DNA of 64,000 nucleotides from Oscillospiraceae bacterium (GTDB lineage: Bacteria > Bacillota > Clostridia > Oscillospirales > Ruminococcaceae). The notes below the pieces were generated by a model. It saw nothing but the letters and a program-made list of their open reading frames with translations. It made no database searches and had not been told where the DNA came from. The DNA lies in contig JAGBCL010000105.1 of the NCBI GenBank assembly GCA_018110825.1, positions 62,001 through 126,000 of the forward strand. The letters run 5' to 3'. Positions 33,833 through 41,978 of this stretch are shown here, in pieces (the first letter of the stretch is position 1; every line of letters begins with the position of its first letter). The translations under genes and the position numbers were made by a program.

Positions 33833-35920
33833 TTATTCGTTGTTATTGTCAACGCTCAGGATAACTTCGCTTACGAGGTTACCGGGGAGCTGTTCATAGC
33901 GGAGATGTTCGAGGGAGAAGCTTCCTCTGCCTCTTGTAATCTGGCGGAGCTGAGTTGTAAAGCTCTGCATTTCTCTCATCGGAACTTCTGCTTCGATTGT
34001 GGTATTGCCCTTCTTTGCAGCAGGGTTCATACCAACAACGCGTCCTCTTCTCTTGTTGAGGTCGCCCATGATATCACCTGTGTTGTCATCAGGAGCAGTA
34101 ACGAGAAGCTTGCCGATTGGTTCGAGGATAGTTGGGTCAGCCTGTTTCAGACCTTCCTTGAAAGCGATGGAAGCAGCTGTCTTGAACGCCATTTCGGAGC
34201 TGTCAACAGGGTGGTAGGAACCGTCAACGAGGATAGCCTTAAGACCTGTTACAGGGCAGCCTGCCAGAACGCCCTTCTTCATGGAATCCTGAAGTCCCTT
34301 TTCAACAGCAGGGAAGAAGTTCTTAGGTACAGCACCGCCGAATACCTTTTCTTCGAAAACAAGTTCATCGGAGAGGCAAGGTTCGAATTCAATCCAAACG
34401 TGACCGTACTGACCGTGACCGCCGCTCTGTTTCTTGTGCTTACCTTCAACCTTAACCTTCTTGCGGATAGTTTCACGGTACGCAATCTTTGGTTCCTTGA
34501 GGTTGATGTCAGCACCGAACTTAGCTTTCAGCTTTGCAGCTGCAACTTCGATGTGCTGTTCACCGAGGCCTTCGATAATCTGTTCCTTTGTAAATGCGTC
34601 AAGACCGTAAGCAAGAGTCTTGTCTTCTTCAGTAAGACGCTGGATACCTGTACTGATTTTGCTTTCGTCGCCCTGTGCCTTAGCTGTTACAGCCATTCTG
34701 AAGCAAGGCTTAGGGAACTCAATTTCAGGGAATGTAACCTTTCTTGCAGCCTCGCAGATTGTATCGGAGGTAGCTGCATTAATCTTTACTGCAACAACGA
34801 TATCGCCTGCGTGAGCTTCTGTAACTTCGGTCTGCTTCTTGCCCAGGAGGGTATAAAGCTTACCGATTTTTTCTGTTGCGTCAGCGGTGGAGTTGTAATA
34901 CTCAGCATTAGCCTTGAGAGTGCCGCTTACAATCTTTATGTAGGACATCTTGCCAACGAACGGGTCAGCAACTGTCTTGAATACGAATGCGGAGAGAGGA
35001 GCGTTGTCTTCGTAAGGAATTTCAACAAGCTCGTCTGCTGCGTCTGTAGCCATAACAGGCTTGTTGTCAACAGGTGCAGGGAGAAGGAGTTCGATTTCCT
35101 TGAGGAGCATATCAACGCCTGCAGTTGTAGTGGAAGAACAGCATACAACAGGGGTGATAATACCTTCGTTCATGCCCTTATGGATACCGTGAACAAGTTC
35201 CTTCTGTGTGAAAGACTCGCCCTCGAAGAATTTTTCCATAAGCTCGTCATCTGTTTCAGCAACAGCTTCTGTAAACGCTGCAACAAGACCGTCCATACGG
35301 TATTCCATCTTCTCGGAGATTTCAGCTGTAGGCATATCTGTTTCAACAGCGTTGCCCTTGTCGTCGTATTTATAAGCCTTCATTTCGATAAGGTTAACGA
35401 AGGATACAACCTTTCTGTCCTGAATTACAGGAACAACTACAGGGCAGACTGTAGGACCGAACTTTGTCTTGAGGTCGGTGAGAACATTATAGAAGTTAGC
35501 GTCCTCATCGTCGATTTTTGTAACAACAAACATCTTAGGCTTGCCAAGGTCGCAAGCAAGGTCGTAAGCCTTTTCAGTACCAACCTTAACGCCGGATTTA
35601 GCGGAAACTGTAATCATAACAGTTGCGGCAGCTGCAGCGCCTTCGTGCATACCTGCGGCAAAGTCGAACAGACCCGGTGTGTCGAGCAGGTTGATTTTGA
35701 TATCATTGTATTCAAAGGATGCAAGAGCAGTGCTCAGGGAAGCCTTACGCTTGATTTCCTCGGGGTCATAGTCACAGATGGTATTGCCATCAGCGGTCTT
35801 TCCGAGTCTGTCGGTAACGCCTGCTCTGAACAGGAGCGCTTCAGCGAGAGATGTCTTGCCTGAGCCTGAGTGACCTGTGATTGCAATATTCTTGATTGTT
35901 TCAGCTCCGTAGTGTTTCAT
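33833..35920 (-). CDS. Elongation factor G-like protein (EF-G paralogue)
   Basis: A 695-residue translational GTPase with all five EF-G domains. The G1 loop reads GHSGSGKT (16-23) instead of the canonical GHIDAGKT, G3 is DTPGLFDF instead of DTPGHVDF, and G4 is TKID in place of NKMD. These changes mark the second EF-G type (EF-G II / FusA2-like) found in many Firmicutes, not the main factor, which is usually in the str operon. The His-to-Leu change in G3 affects the residue that activates GTP hydrolysis, so GTPase activity may be altered. Strong own promoter at 36029. Confidence 0.88.
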   Translation of the reverse strand: MKHYGAETIKNIAITGHSGSGKTSLAEALLFRAGVTDRLGKTADGNTICDYDPEEIKRKASLSTALASFEYNDIKINLLDTPGLFDFAAGMHEGAAAAATVMITVSAKSGVKVGTEKAYDLACDLGKPKMFVVTKIDDEDANFYNVLTDLKTKFGPTVCPVVVPVIQDRKVVSFVNLIEMKAYKYDDKGNAVETDMPTAEISEKMEYRMDGLVAAFTEAVAETDDELMEKFFEGESFTQKELVHGIHKGMNEGIITPVVCCSSTTTAGVDMLLKEIELLLPAPVDNKPVMATDAADELVEIPYEDNAPLSAFVFKTVADPFVGKMSYIKIVSGTLKANAEYYNSTADATEKIGKLYTLLGKKQTEVTEAHAGDIVVAVKINAATSDTICEAARKVTFPEIEFPKPCFRMAVTAKAQGDESKISTGIQRLTEEDKTLAYGLDAFTKEQIIEGLGEQHIEVAAAKLKAKFGADINLKEPKIAYRETIRKKVKVEGKHKKQSGGHGQYGHVWIEFEPCLSDELVFEEKVFGGAVPKNFFPAVEKGLQDSMKKGVLAGCPVTGLKAILVDGSYHPVDSSEMAFKTAASIAFKEGLKQADPTILEPIGKLLVTAPDDNTGDIMGDLNKRRGRVVGMNPAAKKGNTTIEAEVPMREMQSFTTQLRQITRGRGSFSLEHLRYEQLPGNLVSEVILSVDNNNE

Positions 35921-36028
35921 AGTGATTTCATCCTTTCTTTGTGGACGGGGTGATTATAACGTCCCATCGCAATATATCGTAAAATTATTTGTAACAAATC
36001 AACAAAAATATCTTTAACGACAATTAAC

Positions 36029-36057
36029 ATTATAGCATCTTTGCTTATGGATTGCAA
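36029..36057 (-). promoter_or_regulatory. Promoter of the EF-G paralogue
   Basis: Minus strand TTGCAA, 17-bp spacer, TATAAT. Confidence 0.8.
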
Positions 36058-36252
36058 CACTAAAACAACATTTTCAATAAATTACATTATACAATGTTGA
36101 AATTTATGTGCATTTTACACAACTAAATAAGCGGGACAATGCCCGACGTTTTAAATTATATTGTTACAAAGGAAAAAATATGCAGAATTCCACGGCTTTT
36201 GAAGCCTGTTTTGCATACTTTATCTAAAGTGTGCTTTATTTGCGGAAATTGC

Positions 36253-36280
36253 TTGACCGCGGGGGAAAAATATGTTAAAC
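36253..36280 (+). promoter_or_regulatory. Possible promoter of the NRPS-like cluster
   Basis: TTGACC, 16-bp spacer, TTAAAC. The -10 is weak. A hairpin CCGACG/CGTCGG follows in the leader. Confidence 0.45.
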
Positions 36281-36344
36281 TTTCAATAAAGTAAACCGAC
36301 GATTATTGAAAACCGTCGGATTTTGTAAAGAAAGAGGCGTTGTG

Positions 36345-37304
36345 ATGAACGGATTGCTTTTAGGTACAGGAATTGCCGCAGGTGTTGTGGCTCTTGCTGC
36401 GGCAGGCTCTACAGCAGGTGCTTTCAAACTGTTTAACAAGGTTATTCCACGTCAGGATGGTGTAAAGGTCAATATGGACGAAATGGCTGATGCGCAGAAG
36501 TGGGAGGAGTACAAGAAAACCATTGGTCCGAAAAAGGAATATCTTCTCGCTCAGACTTGCAGGCATATAACCATCAAGTCAAAGGACGGCCTGACTCTTC
36601 ACGGTGATTATTTTGCTGCAAATGAACCGACTGACAGAGTTGCAATCTGTTTCCACGGCTACACAAGCAGCAGAATGTCAAATGCAAGCTTCGCTTCCTT
36701 CCTGCACAAGCAGGGCATCAATTGTCTGCTTGTTGACAACCGCAGTCACGGTGACAGCGAAGGACAGTACATAGGCTTCGGCGTTCTTGACAGATACGAT
36801 TGCCTCAGCTGGATTGAGCATATGACTGGCGAGCTTGGCGGCAATGCAAGATTTATGCTTTACGGTGTTTCAATGGGTGCTTCAACTGCTCTTATGACAA
36901 TTGGTATGGACGAGTGTCCCGACAGCGTTGAGCTTGTTGTTGCGGACTGCGGCTTCACTTCCCCTTATGATGTGTTTGCGCACGTTCTCAAAAAGGACTA
37001 CAAGATGTCTGAATTCCCGATTATGAACATCAATGATGTAATCTGCCGCAAAAAAGCAGGTTACGGCTTCAAGGACTGCTCAACTCTTGATACACTGAAA
37101 AAGGCAAAGTGCCCCGTGCTTTTTATCCACGGCAAGGACGATAATTTCGTGCCTGTATGGATGAGTGAAAAGAATTATGAGGTGTGCACCTCCGACAAGG
37201 ATATACTTTTCGTTGAAAACGCAGGACACGGTGCAAGCTACTACGAAAATTCGGAGCTTTACGAAAGCAAGGTAAGCGAATTCCTTGATAAATATTTTAA
37301 ATAA
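36345..37304 (+). CDS. Alpha/beta hydrolase, putative release enzyme of the NRPS-like cluster
   Basis: A 319-residue serine hydrolase with an N-terminal hydrophobic helix (GLLLGTGIAAGVVALAAAG) that probably anchors it to the membrane. Nucleophile in GVSMGAS, acid in HGKDDNFVP and catalytic His in NAGHGAS are all in order; HGYTSS is the oxyanion region. ATG 36345 fits the AAAGAGG site. It resembles YqkD/S33-type hydrolases. Twelve bases separate it from the condensation-domain gene, so it is likely the thioesterase or amidase step of the same pathway. Confidence 0.82.
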   Translation: MNGLLLGTGIAAGVVALAAAGSTAGAFKLFNKVIPRQDGVKVNMDEMADAQKWEEYKKTIGPKKEYLLAQTCRHITIKSKDGLTLHGDYFAANEPTDRVAICFHGYTSSRMSNASFASFLHKQGINCLLVDNRSHGDSEGQYIGFGVLDRYDCLSWIEHMTGELGGNARFMLYGVSMGASTALMTIGMDECPDSVELVVADCGFTSPYDVFAHVLKKDYKMSEFPIMNINDVICRKKAGYGFKDCSTLDTLKKAKCPVLFIHGKDDNFVPVWMSEKNYEVCTSDKDILFVENAGHGASYYENSELYESKVSEFLDKYFK

Positions 37305-37315
37305 GGGGTTACATT

Positions 37316-38734
37316 ATGAGCCAGTTTATGAAAGAACTCAATATCAACGGTGCGGTTGTGCAGGGGTACCCACTCAACGCTGCACAACGTATCCACAACT
37401 ATACTATTAAATTTGCACCGCATCAGGTAATCAACATCGGTACGGGTTTCTACATTCAGACTGACATAAATTTTGACATTCTCCGCAAGGCTATCAAGAT
37501 GTCTTACGAGCGCTTCGACTGTATGCGTCTGCGTTTTGCCGAGGACGAGGAGGGCAAGGTTTATCAGTATCTTGTTCCTAAGGACGACAGAGAAATCCCG
37601 TTCTTTGACTTCTCCGAATGGAAGGAGGAGGACGCTCACAAGGAAATGGAAAACTGGACTAAAGTCCCCTTTGAGCGTTACAACTCACCGATGAACTATA
37701 TCGCAATGGTCAAGCTTCCCAACGGCTACAACGGTACATATTTAAAGGTTGACCACATGACAATGGACTCCAGTTCCCTTATCGCTTTCGACAAGGATAT
37801 CCTTGAAATTTACTGTCATCTTTGCTACGATACAGAAATGCCTAAGCCTATGATGTCCTACATCAAGGCTCTTGAAAAGGATTTGGAATACGAGGCAGGC
37901 TCACCTGCTCAGAAGCGTGACGAGGAATACTGGATGAGTCAGATTGAAGCTGACGAGCCAATGTACACCGACTTCAACGGTATGGGCAGACTCATTACCC
38001 AACGCCGTGAAAACAACAACCCTGACCAGCGAAGCGCAATGGTTATCTCACGCAATCCTGAAGCGGCAATTTCCGTGTTTGAGCTTGAAAAGGAGCCTTC
38101 CGACAGACTTATGCAGTTCTGTCTTGACAATCAGGTACCTATGGCTACACTTCTTCTTATGGGTCTGAGAACTGTTCTTTCCAAGTTCAACAACGACGAA
38201 AAGGACGTTTCCGTAAAGAGCTGTATTGCACGACGCGGCACACTTCTCGAAAAGCGCAGCGGCGGTACAAGAATTCACTTCTTCCCGCTTCGTACAATCA
38301 TTGAGCCTGAAACAACATTCTATGAGGCTCTCCACATTATTCAGGGTGAACAGAACAAGCTGTTCCGCCACGCAAACTTCGACCCTATCGACCTTACAAT
38401 GCGTCGAAGCAAGCACTGGGGACTTACTCCGGGTTCAAGCTACGAGAGTCTTAGTCTTACATATCAGCCTATGACAATTCAGCGCGGCAAGTACGATATG
38501 CCCGATATCAACTACAAGACAATGTGGTATACAAACGGTGTTGCAGGTCAGCCACTTTATCTGACGGTTATGCACCGTGCCGAGGATAACGGTCTGAATT
38601 TCAGCTTCGAGTACAGAAAGGATGCTGTTACCAAGGACGAAATGGAATACCTCTATTACTATCTTTGCCGTGTACTGTTCAGAGGTATTGAGGACAAGGA
38701 CAGGACTGTTGGTGAAATCTTGGAAATGATTTAA
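37316..38734 (+). CDS. Stand-alone NRPS-type condensation-domain protein
   Basis: A 472-residue protein made of one condensation-type domain. The HHxxxD motif appears as DHMTMD with His147 and Asp151; the first His is replaced by Asp, but the catalytic second His and the structural Asp remain. Later conserved pieces such as the RRG and FFPLRTII regions are present. It is followed by a carrier protein and an AMP-ligase, so it should join the carrier-bound acyl/aminoacyl group to an amine or alcohol. It has no adenylation or carrier domain of its own. Confidence 0.85.
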   Translation: MSQFMKELNINGAVVQGYPLNAAQRIHNYTIKFAPHQVINIGTGFYIQTDINFDILRKAIKMSYERFDCMRLRFAEDEEGKVYQYLVPKDDREIPFFDFSEWKEEDAHKEMENWTKVPFERYNSPMNYIAMVKLPNGYNGTYLKVDHMTMDSSSLIAFDKDILEIYCHLCYDTEMPKPMMSYIKALEKDLEYEAGSPAQKRDEEYWMSQIEADEPMYTDFNGMGRLITQRRENNNPDQRSAMVISRNPEAAISVFELEKEPSDRLMQFCLDNQVPMATLLLMGLRTVLSKFNNDEKDVSVKSCIARRGTLLEKRSGGTRIHFFPLRTIIEPETTFYEALHIIQGEQNKLFRHANFDPIDLTMRRSKHWGLTPGSSYESLSLTYQPMTIQRGKYDMPDINYKTMWYTNGVAGQPLYLTVMHRAEDNGLNFSFEYRKDAVTKDEMEYLYYYLCRVLFRGIEDKDRTVGEILEMI

Positions 38735-38812
38735 AACCAAATCGGCAACGCCGATTTGGTTACGGGTTTTTTCGCCTTGCGAAAAAACACCGTGGTTTGC
38801 TTGTAATCTAAA
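38735..38812 (+). repeat. Double-hairpin element, copy 5
   Basis: Hairpin 1 AACCAAATCGGC-AAC-GCCGATTTGGTT right after the condensation gene stop; then an ACGG/CCGT-closed hairpin 2 (GTTTTTTCGC-CTT-GCGAAAAAAC, almost the same stem as copy 1); tail TGGTTTGCTTGTAATC. In the closing pair, copy 1 has CCGA/TCGG and this copy ACGG/CCGT: a paired change. Confidence 0.8.
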
Positions 38813-38838
38813 CTATAATTTATAAAGGAGAAATTATT

Positions 38839-39066
38839 ATGTTTGAACAGCTTAAAGAACTTATCTGCAACTATGTTGAGGTTGACGAGTCCGCTATTAC
38901 TGAGGACGCAAGATTTATCGAGGATTTAGGCTTCAACTCCTACGACTTTATGAGCATGCTTGGTGAAATCGAGGAAACTCTCGACGTTCAGGTTGACGAG
39001 CAGGAGGTTATCAAGCTCAGCACTGTAGGCGACGCTGTTAAATACATCGAGTCACTGAAAGCGTAA
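38839..39066 (+). CDS. Acyl/peptidyl carrier protein of the NRPS-like cluster
   Basis: A 75-residue carrier. The phosphopantetheine serine is Ser34 in DLGFNSYDFMSM, where the usual DSL is replaced by NSY. It is clearly distinct from the fatty-acid acpP (19038). A ribosome site AAAGGAG precedes the ATG, and the AMP-ligase gene starts 9 bases after its stop. It should carry the activated substrate between ligase and condensation domain. Confidence 0.9.
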   Translation: MFEQLKELICNYVEVDESAITEDARFIEDLGFNSYDFMSMLGEIEETLDVQVDEQEVIKLSTVGDAVKYIESLKA

Positions 39067-39075
39067 GGTGTAACT

Positions 39076-40617
39076 ATGGATAAGACTAAAGTAAAAAGCT
39101 TACAGGATTTAGTAAGACTTGCCGCTGAGGAATACGGCGACGGTGCATTCGTAAAGGAAAAGGCTGGCAAGGAAGTTGTTGAAAAATCCTTCAAGCAGTT
39201 CTTCTCCGATACAAGAAAGGTTGCTTCATTCCTTCTTGAAGCAATGGAACCTAAAAAAATCCACGCTGCAACAATCGGTCTGACAAGCTACGCTTACCTC
39301 GTTGGCTACTTCGGAACAATCATGGGCGGAAACGTTACTGTTCCGCTTGATGCACAGCTTGCTTGTGAGGATCTTTGCGACCTTATGAACCGTGCTGACG
39401 TGAACGTGTTCTTCTATGACGCACGTTACGCTCCTATGCTTCCCGCAATCAAGATGAACTGCCCCGAAATCAAGGTTTATGTTGCACTTCAGCCACACGA
39501 GGGCGCTGAAAACGTGCTTGCTGAAATTCTTGAAAAGTATGACGAGGCTAAAATTTACGATATTCCGTCCGAGTCCCTTGCATCAATCGTGTACACATCA
39601 GGTACAACAGGCAAGGCAAAGGGTGTAATGCTTACCCACGGCAACCTTATCGACAACGCTATGTGTCAGGATAACGAGGCTTCACCTGAAGATTCACTTC
39701 TCAGCGTGCTTCCTATCCATCACGTGTTCTGTTTTGCTTGTGATATACTTCTTTCTCTCCGTTACGGCACAACAATCTGCGTTAACGATTCTATGATGAG
39801 AATTGCACAGAATCTCAAGCTTTTCCAGCCGACGATCCTGCTTCTTGTTCCGATGATTGCTGAAACAATCCTCAAGCAGATCAACGCTGCCGCAAATGCA
39901 AAGGGACTTCCTGCCAAAGCTGTTGCACAGGCTTTCTTCGGCGGAAGATTAAAGGGTATCTACAGCGGCGGTGCGTACCTTGCTCCTGAGATTATCAAGG
40001 CTTACGGCGAGTTCGGTATTCCTATGGCACAGGGCTACGGTATGACCGAGTGCTCACCACGAATTGCTACCGCTGACTTCAACAACGTGAGCTTGCTGGG
40101 TGATGTTGGTACAATCGTAAATGGCTGTGAGGTCAAGATTGTGGACGGTGAAATCGTAGTAAAGAGTCCATCTGTAATGCAGGGCTACTACAAATTCCCT
40201 GAGGCTACAGCTGAAGCACTCGACGCTGACGGCTGGCTCCACACAGGCGACCTTGGTTACGCTGAGGACGGACGTCTTTACATCACAGGCAGAAAGAAAA
40301 ATCTTATCATTCTCAGCAACGGCGAGAACGTTTCCCCTGAGGAGCTTGAAAACAAGTTCGCTCTTATCGACCTTGCTGCTGAAATTCTTGTTTACGCAGA
40401 GGAAGGTTACATCACAGCTGAAATCTTCCCTAACCTTGATATGTGTCCCGACATTGATGAGGCAGCTGCAAAGCTGAATGAAATCATCAAGGAAGTGAAC
40501 GCTGCACTCCCGTCCTCAAAGACAATCCGCAGACTCCGTATCCGTGATAAGGAATTTGACAAGACAACTTCCAAGAAAATAAAGCGTACACAGACTTATC
40601 AGGGCGAAATAAAGTAA
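39076..40617 (+). CDS. AMP-dependent acyl/aminoacyl ligase of the NRPS-like cluster
   Basis: A 513-residue ANL-superfamily enzyme. The P-loop YTSGTTGKAKGVM (173-185), LPIHHVF (212-218), YGMTECSP (321-328), GWLHTGDLG (386-394), TGRKKNLIILSNGENVSPEE and a C-terminal Lys in KTTSKKIKRT are all there. LPIHHVF and the TECSP loop resemble fatty-acyl ligases more than amino-acid adenylation domains, so a fatty acid or aryl acid is the likelier substrate. It should load the adjacent carrier protein. Confidence 0.9.
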   Translation: MDKTKVKSLQDLVRLAAEEYGDGAFVKEKAGKEVVEKSFKQFFSDTRKVASFLLEAMEPKKIHAATIGLTSYAYLVGYFGTIMGGNVTVPLDAQLACEDLCDLMNRADVNVFFYDARYAPMLPAIKMNCPEIKVYVALQPHEGAENVLAEILEKYDEAKIYDIPSESLASIVYTSGTTGKAKGVMLTHGNLIDNAMCQDNEASPEDSLLSVLPIHHVFCFACDILLSLRYGTTICVNDSMMRIAQNLKLFQPTILLLVPMIAETILKQINAAANAKGLPAKAVAQAFFGGRLKGIYSGGAYLAPEIIKAYGEFGIPMAQGYGMTECSPRIATADFNNVSLLGDVGTIVNGCEVKIVDGEIVVKSPSVMQGYYKFPEATAEALDADGWLHTGDLGYAEDGRLYITGRKKNLIILSNGENVSPEELENKFALIDLAAEILVYAEEGYITAEIFPNLDMCPDIDEAAAKLNEIIKEVNAALPSSKTIRRLRIRDKEFDKTTSKKIKRTQTYQGEIK

Positions 40618-40631
40618 AAATGTTCAAATTG

Positions 40632-40683
40632 ACCGCTGTATTTGTTGCAATTAGCACATTGACATACAGCGGTTGTTTGTTTT
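40632..40683 (+). terminator. Terminator of the NRPS-like cluster
   Basis: Arms ACCGCTGTAT / ATACAGCGGT with a loop of 22 bases, then a T-rich run. The next promoter begins in the loop and uses the second arm as spacer. Confidence 0.6.
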
Positions 40684-40688
40684 ATAAT
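40659..40688 (+). promoter_or_regulatory. Promoter of the HExxH-protein gene
   Basis: TTGACA, 18-bp spacer, TATAAT. Overlaps the preceding terminator. Confidence 0.8.
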
Positions 40689-40723
40689 ATAGTAAAGAAG
40701 TGTTTTCGGAGGGAGGTTTTATT

Positions 40724-41272
40724 ATGACAATCGGTTCAATCGGCGTTGGCATTTCAGGTGCAAATACTGGCTTTGCAGGTAAATCTTTCAACTACGCTAT
40801 GTCCGCTTACGGAAAGAACAAAACCGAAAAGGCTGATGAAAAATACGGAAAATACAGCGGAAGTCCCGAACATGCTCATGATAAGATTTCCGAGGAAAAT
40901 GACAGGAAGCGCCGTTTCGATTCCTTTGAGTGCCAGACTTGCGAAAACAGACGCTATCAGGACGGTTCAACAGATATGGGTGTTTCCTTCCAGACACCTA
41001 CAAAGGTTGACCCGAAAGCCGCTGCCGCTAAAGTGAAGAGCCACGAGATGGAGCACGTCGGCAGAAATCAGGCAAAGGCTGAACGTGAGGGCAAGGAAAT
41101 TGTTTCCCAGAGCGTAACTCTCAGTACGGGTATTTGTCCCGAATGCGGCAGAGTCTACGTTTCAGGCGGTCTTACCCGTACAGTTACAAGAGGAGCAGGC
41201 GACAACCGCTTCAACGTGGGAATGAACGACCCGTCACAAGGCAGGGGCGGAATGCTTGATATGACTGCATAA
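40724..41272 (+). CDS. Small HExxH zinc-protein, SprA-related-like
   Basis: A 182-residue protein. HEMEH (107-111) is a zinc-metallopeptidase signature inside KVKSHEMEHVGRNQAKAE, similar to the vraHExaH region of SprA-related proteins. Two CxxC pairs, Cys70/73 and Cys138/141, could form a separate zinc knuckle around it. The N-terminus is glycine-rich without signal peptide. Strong site GGAGGGAGG before ATG 40724, own promoter and own terminator. A short-range protease or a zinc-bound structural protein are both possible. Confidence 0.65.
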   Translation: MTIGSIGVGISGANTGFAGKSFNYAMSAYGKNKTEKADEKYGKYSGSPEHAHDKISEENDRKRRFDSFECQTCENRRYQDGSTDMGVSFQTPTKVDPKAAAAKVKSHEMEHVGRNQAKAEREGKEIVSQSVTLSTGICPECGRVYVSGGLTRTVTRGAGDNRFNVGMNDPSQGRGGMLDMTA

Positions 41273-41280
41273 AATTATGT

Positions 41281-41312
41281 AGCACCATACGGAAGTGTGG
41301 TGCTTTTATTTT
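41281..41312 (+). terminator. Terminator of the HExxH gene
   Basis: Stem AGCACCATAC / GTGTGGTGCT (one G-U) with GGAA loop, then a T-rich run. Confidence 0.85.
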
Positions 41313-41381
41313 ATGGACGGTAAAAAATACAATCTGTAAAATTAATACAAAAAATTATTTTTTGTATTCAACAAAAAGACC

Positions 41382-41410
41382 TTGACAAATAAAAAATAAT
41401 GTGATATAAT
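41382..41410 (+). promoter_or_regulatory. Orphan promoter P1 upstream of metG
   Basis: TTGACA, exact 17-bp spacer, TATAAT. No gene begins behind it. Confidence 0.8.
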
Positions 41411-41416
41411 ATAAGT

Positions 41417-41499
41417 TAATCCAAAATTTATTAACTGCATTTAATTTAGAATTACTGCAGTTTGTTCAGTATAATTTCGTTGTAAATTCTATTTTTTTT
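41417..41499 (+). ncRNA. Candidate small RNA 1
   Basis: Begins about 7 bases after the -10 of P1 and ends at a T8 run (41492-41499) after a hairpin TAGAATTAC / GTAAATTCTA. A second possible hairpin, AACTGCA (41433-41439) with TGCAGTT (41456-41462), interleaves with it, so two structures exclude each other as in an attenuator. No ORF of note. Unit inferred from promoter and terminator only. Confidence 0.4.
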
Positions 41500-41591
41500 A
41501 CGGAGTTTCTTCCGCAGGATTACAATAAGCACAATTTAGGTTCAGCGTTTTTGTGCAAGTATACAAAATCCAAAAATGTTACCAAAACCAG

Positions 41592-41620
41592 TTGACGTAA
41601 CTGGTAAAATAGGTTATAAT
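41592..41620 (+). promoter_or_regulatory. Orphan promoter P2 upstream of metG
   Basis: TTGACG, 17-bp spacer, TATAAT. Confidence 0.75.
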
Positions 41621-41626
41621 AATATC

Positions 41627-41763
41627 GATGTTAGAAATCATCTAATTTACTTTAATTTAGTTTAACATCCGTTTTGTTGTCTCCTTTCTTTTGTTCTACA
41701 CATATTTTACTTATCTCATTTAATCTTATCTTTGCAGGGCACCGTTTGTCCTGCTATTTTTTT
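41627..41763 (+). ncRNA. Candidate small RNA 2
   Basis: The predicted 5' end folds as GATGTTA / TAACATC (41627-41669). The unit contains a pyrimidine-rich single-stranded stretch (GTCTCCTTTCTTTTG, 41678-41693, which could pair with ribosome sites) and ends at stem GCAGG / CCTGC (41734-41754) followed by TATTTTTTT. No coding frame seen. A trans-acting regulator is possible; unproven. Confidence 0.42.
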
Positions 41764-41783
41764 GCCCTTTTTTACTCCGTAAA

Positions 41784-41812
41784 TTGACAAACGTCAATTG
41801 TTGGGGTATAAT
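41784..41812 (+). promoter_or_regulatory. Promoter P3 of metG
   Basis: TTGACA, 17-bp spacer, TATAAT. The leader has a ribosome-like AGGAGG (41848-41853) that now lies before a hairpin element and far from the start codon. Confidence 0.8.
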
Positions 41813-41856
41813 AATAAAGTATATACGAAAATTACCCTTTTGGGTTTAGGAGGAAA

Positions 41857-41969
41857 AGCTTGAAAATAAATTTTCAAGCTGTAAGTTTTATTTTCTTCGC
41901 TGACGCTCAGAATTTTCTGACGAAAACCATAAAACTTTGAAAGGAGGACATATTCCCAATGGGAATATG
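41857..41969 (+). repeat. Hairpin element, copy 7, in the metG leader
   Basis: Hairpin 1 AGCTTGAAAAT-AA-ATTTTCAAGCT (41857-41880). Outer arms GTTTTAT (41885-41891) and CCATAAAAC as in copy 4, enclosing different inner stems. Then the second ribosome site AAAGGAGG (41940-41947) and a trailing hairpin CATATTCCC-AAT-GGGAATATG (41949-41969). The first ribosome site AGGAGG at 41848 lies immediately before the element, so it is bracketed by two sites. Confidence 0.75.
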
Positions 41970-41978
41970 ACTATTATT

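Larger units (their letters stand above)
35921..36344. other. 424-bp divergent intergenic region
   Basis: Holds the EF-G promoter (36029-36057), a possible + strand promoter for the hydrolase (36253-36280), hairpins GGCTT-TTG-AAGCC (36193-36205), a GCATACTTT stem (about 36213-36234, followed by T-rich sequence) and CCGACG/CGTCGG (36296-36319). A 15-codon frame, ATG 36180 to TAA 36227, has a ribosome-like site AAAGGA and could be a leader peptide; weak evidence. Confidence 0.5.

Noticed and set aside
33827-35863. Very long open frame on the + strand opposite the EF-G paralogue
   Set aside because: It is the complement of a conserved gene; composition is Cys/Ser/Asn-rich and no motif or start site supports it. 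The same holds for long frames opposite the GH94 gene (52572-54314) and fabF (24158-25360).
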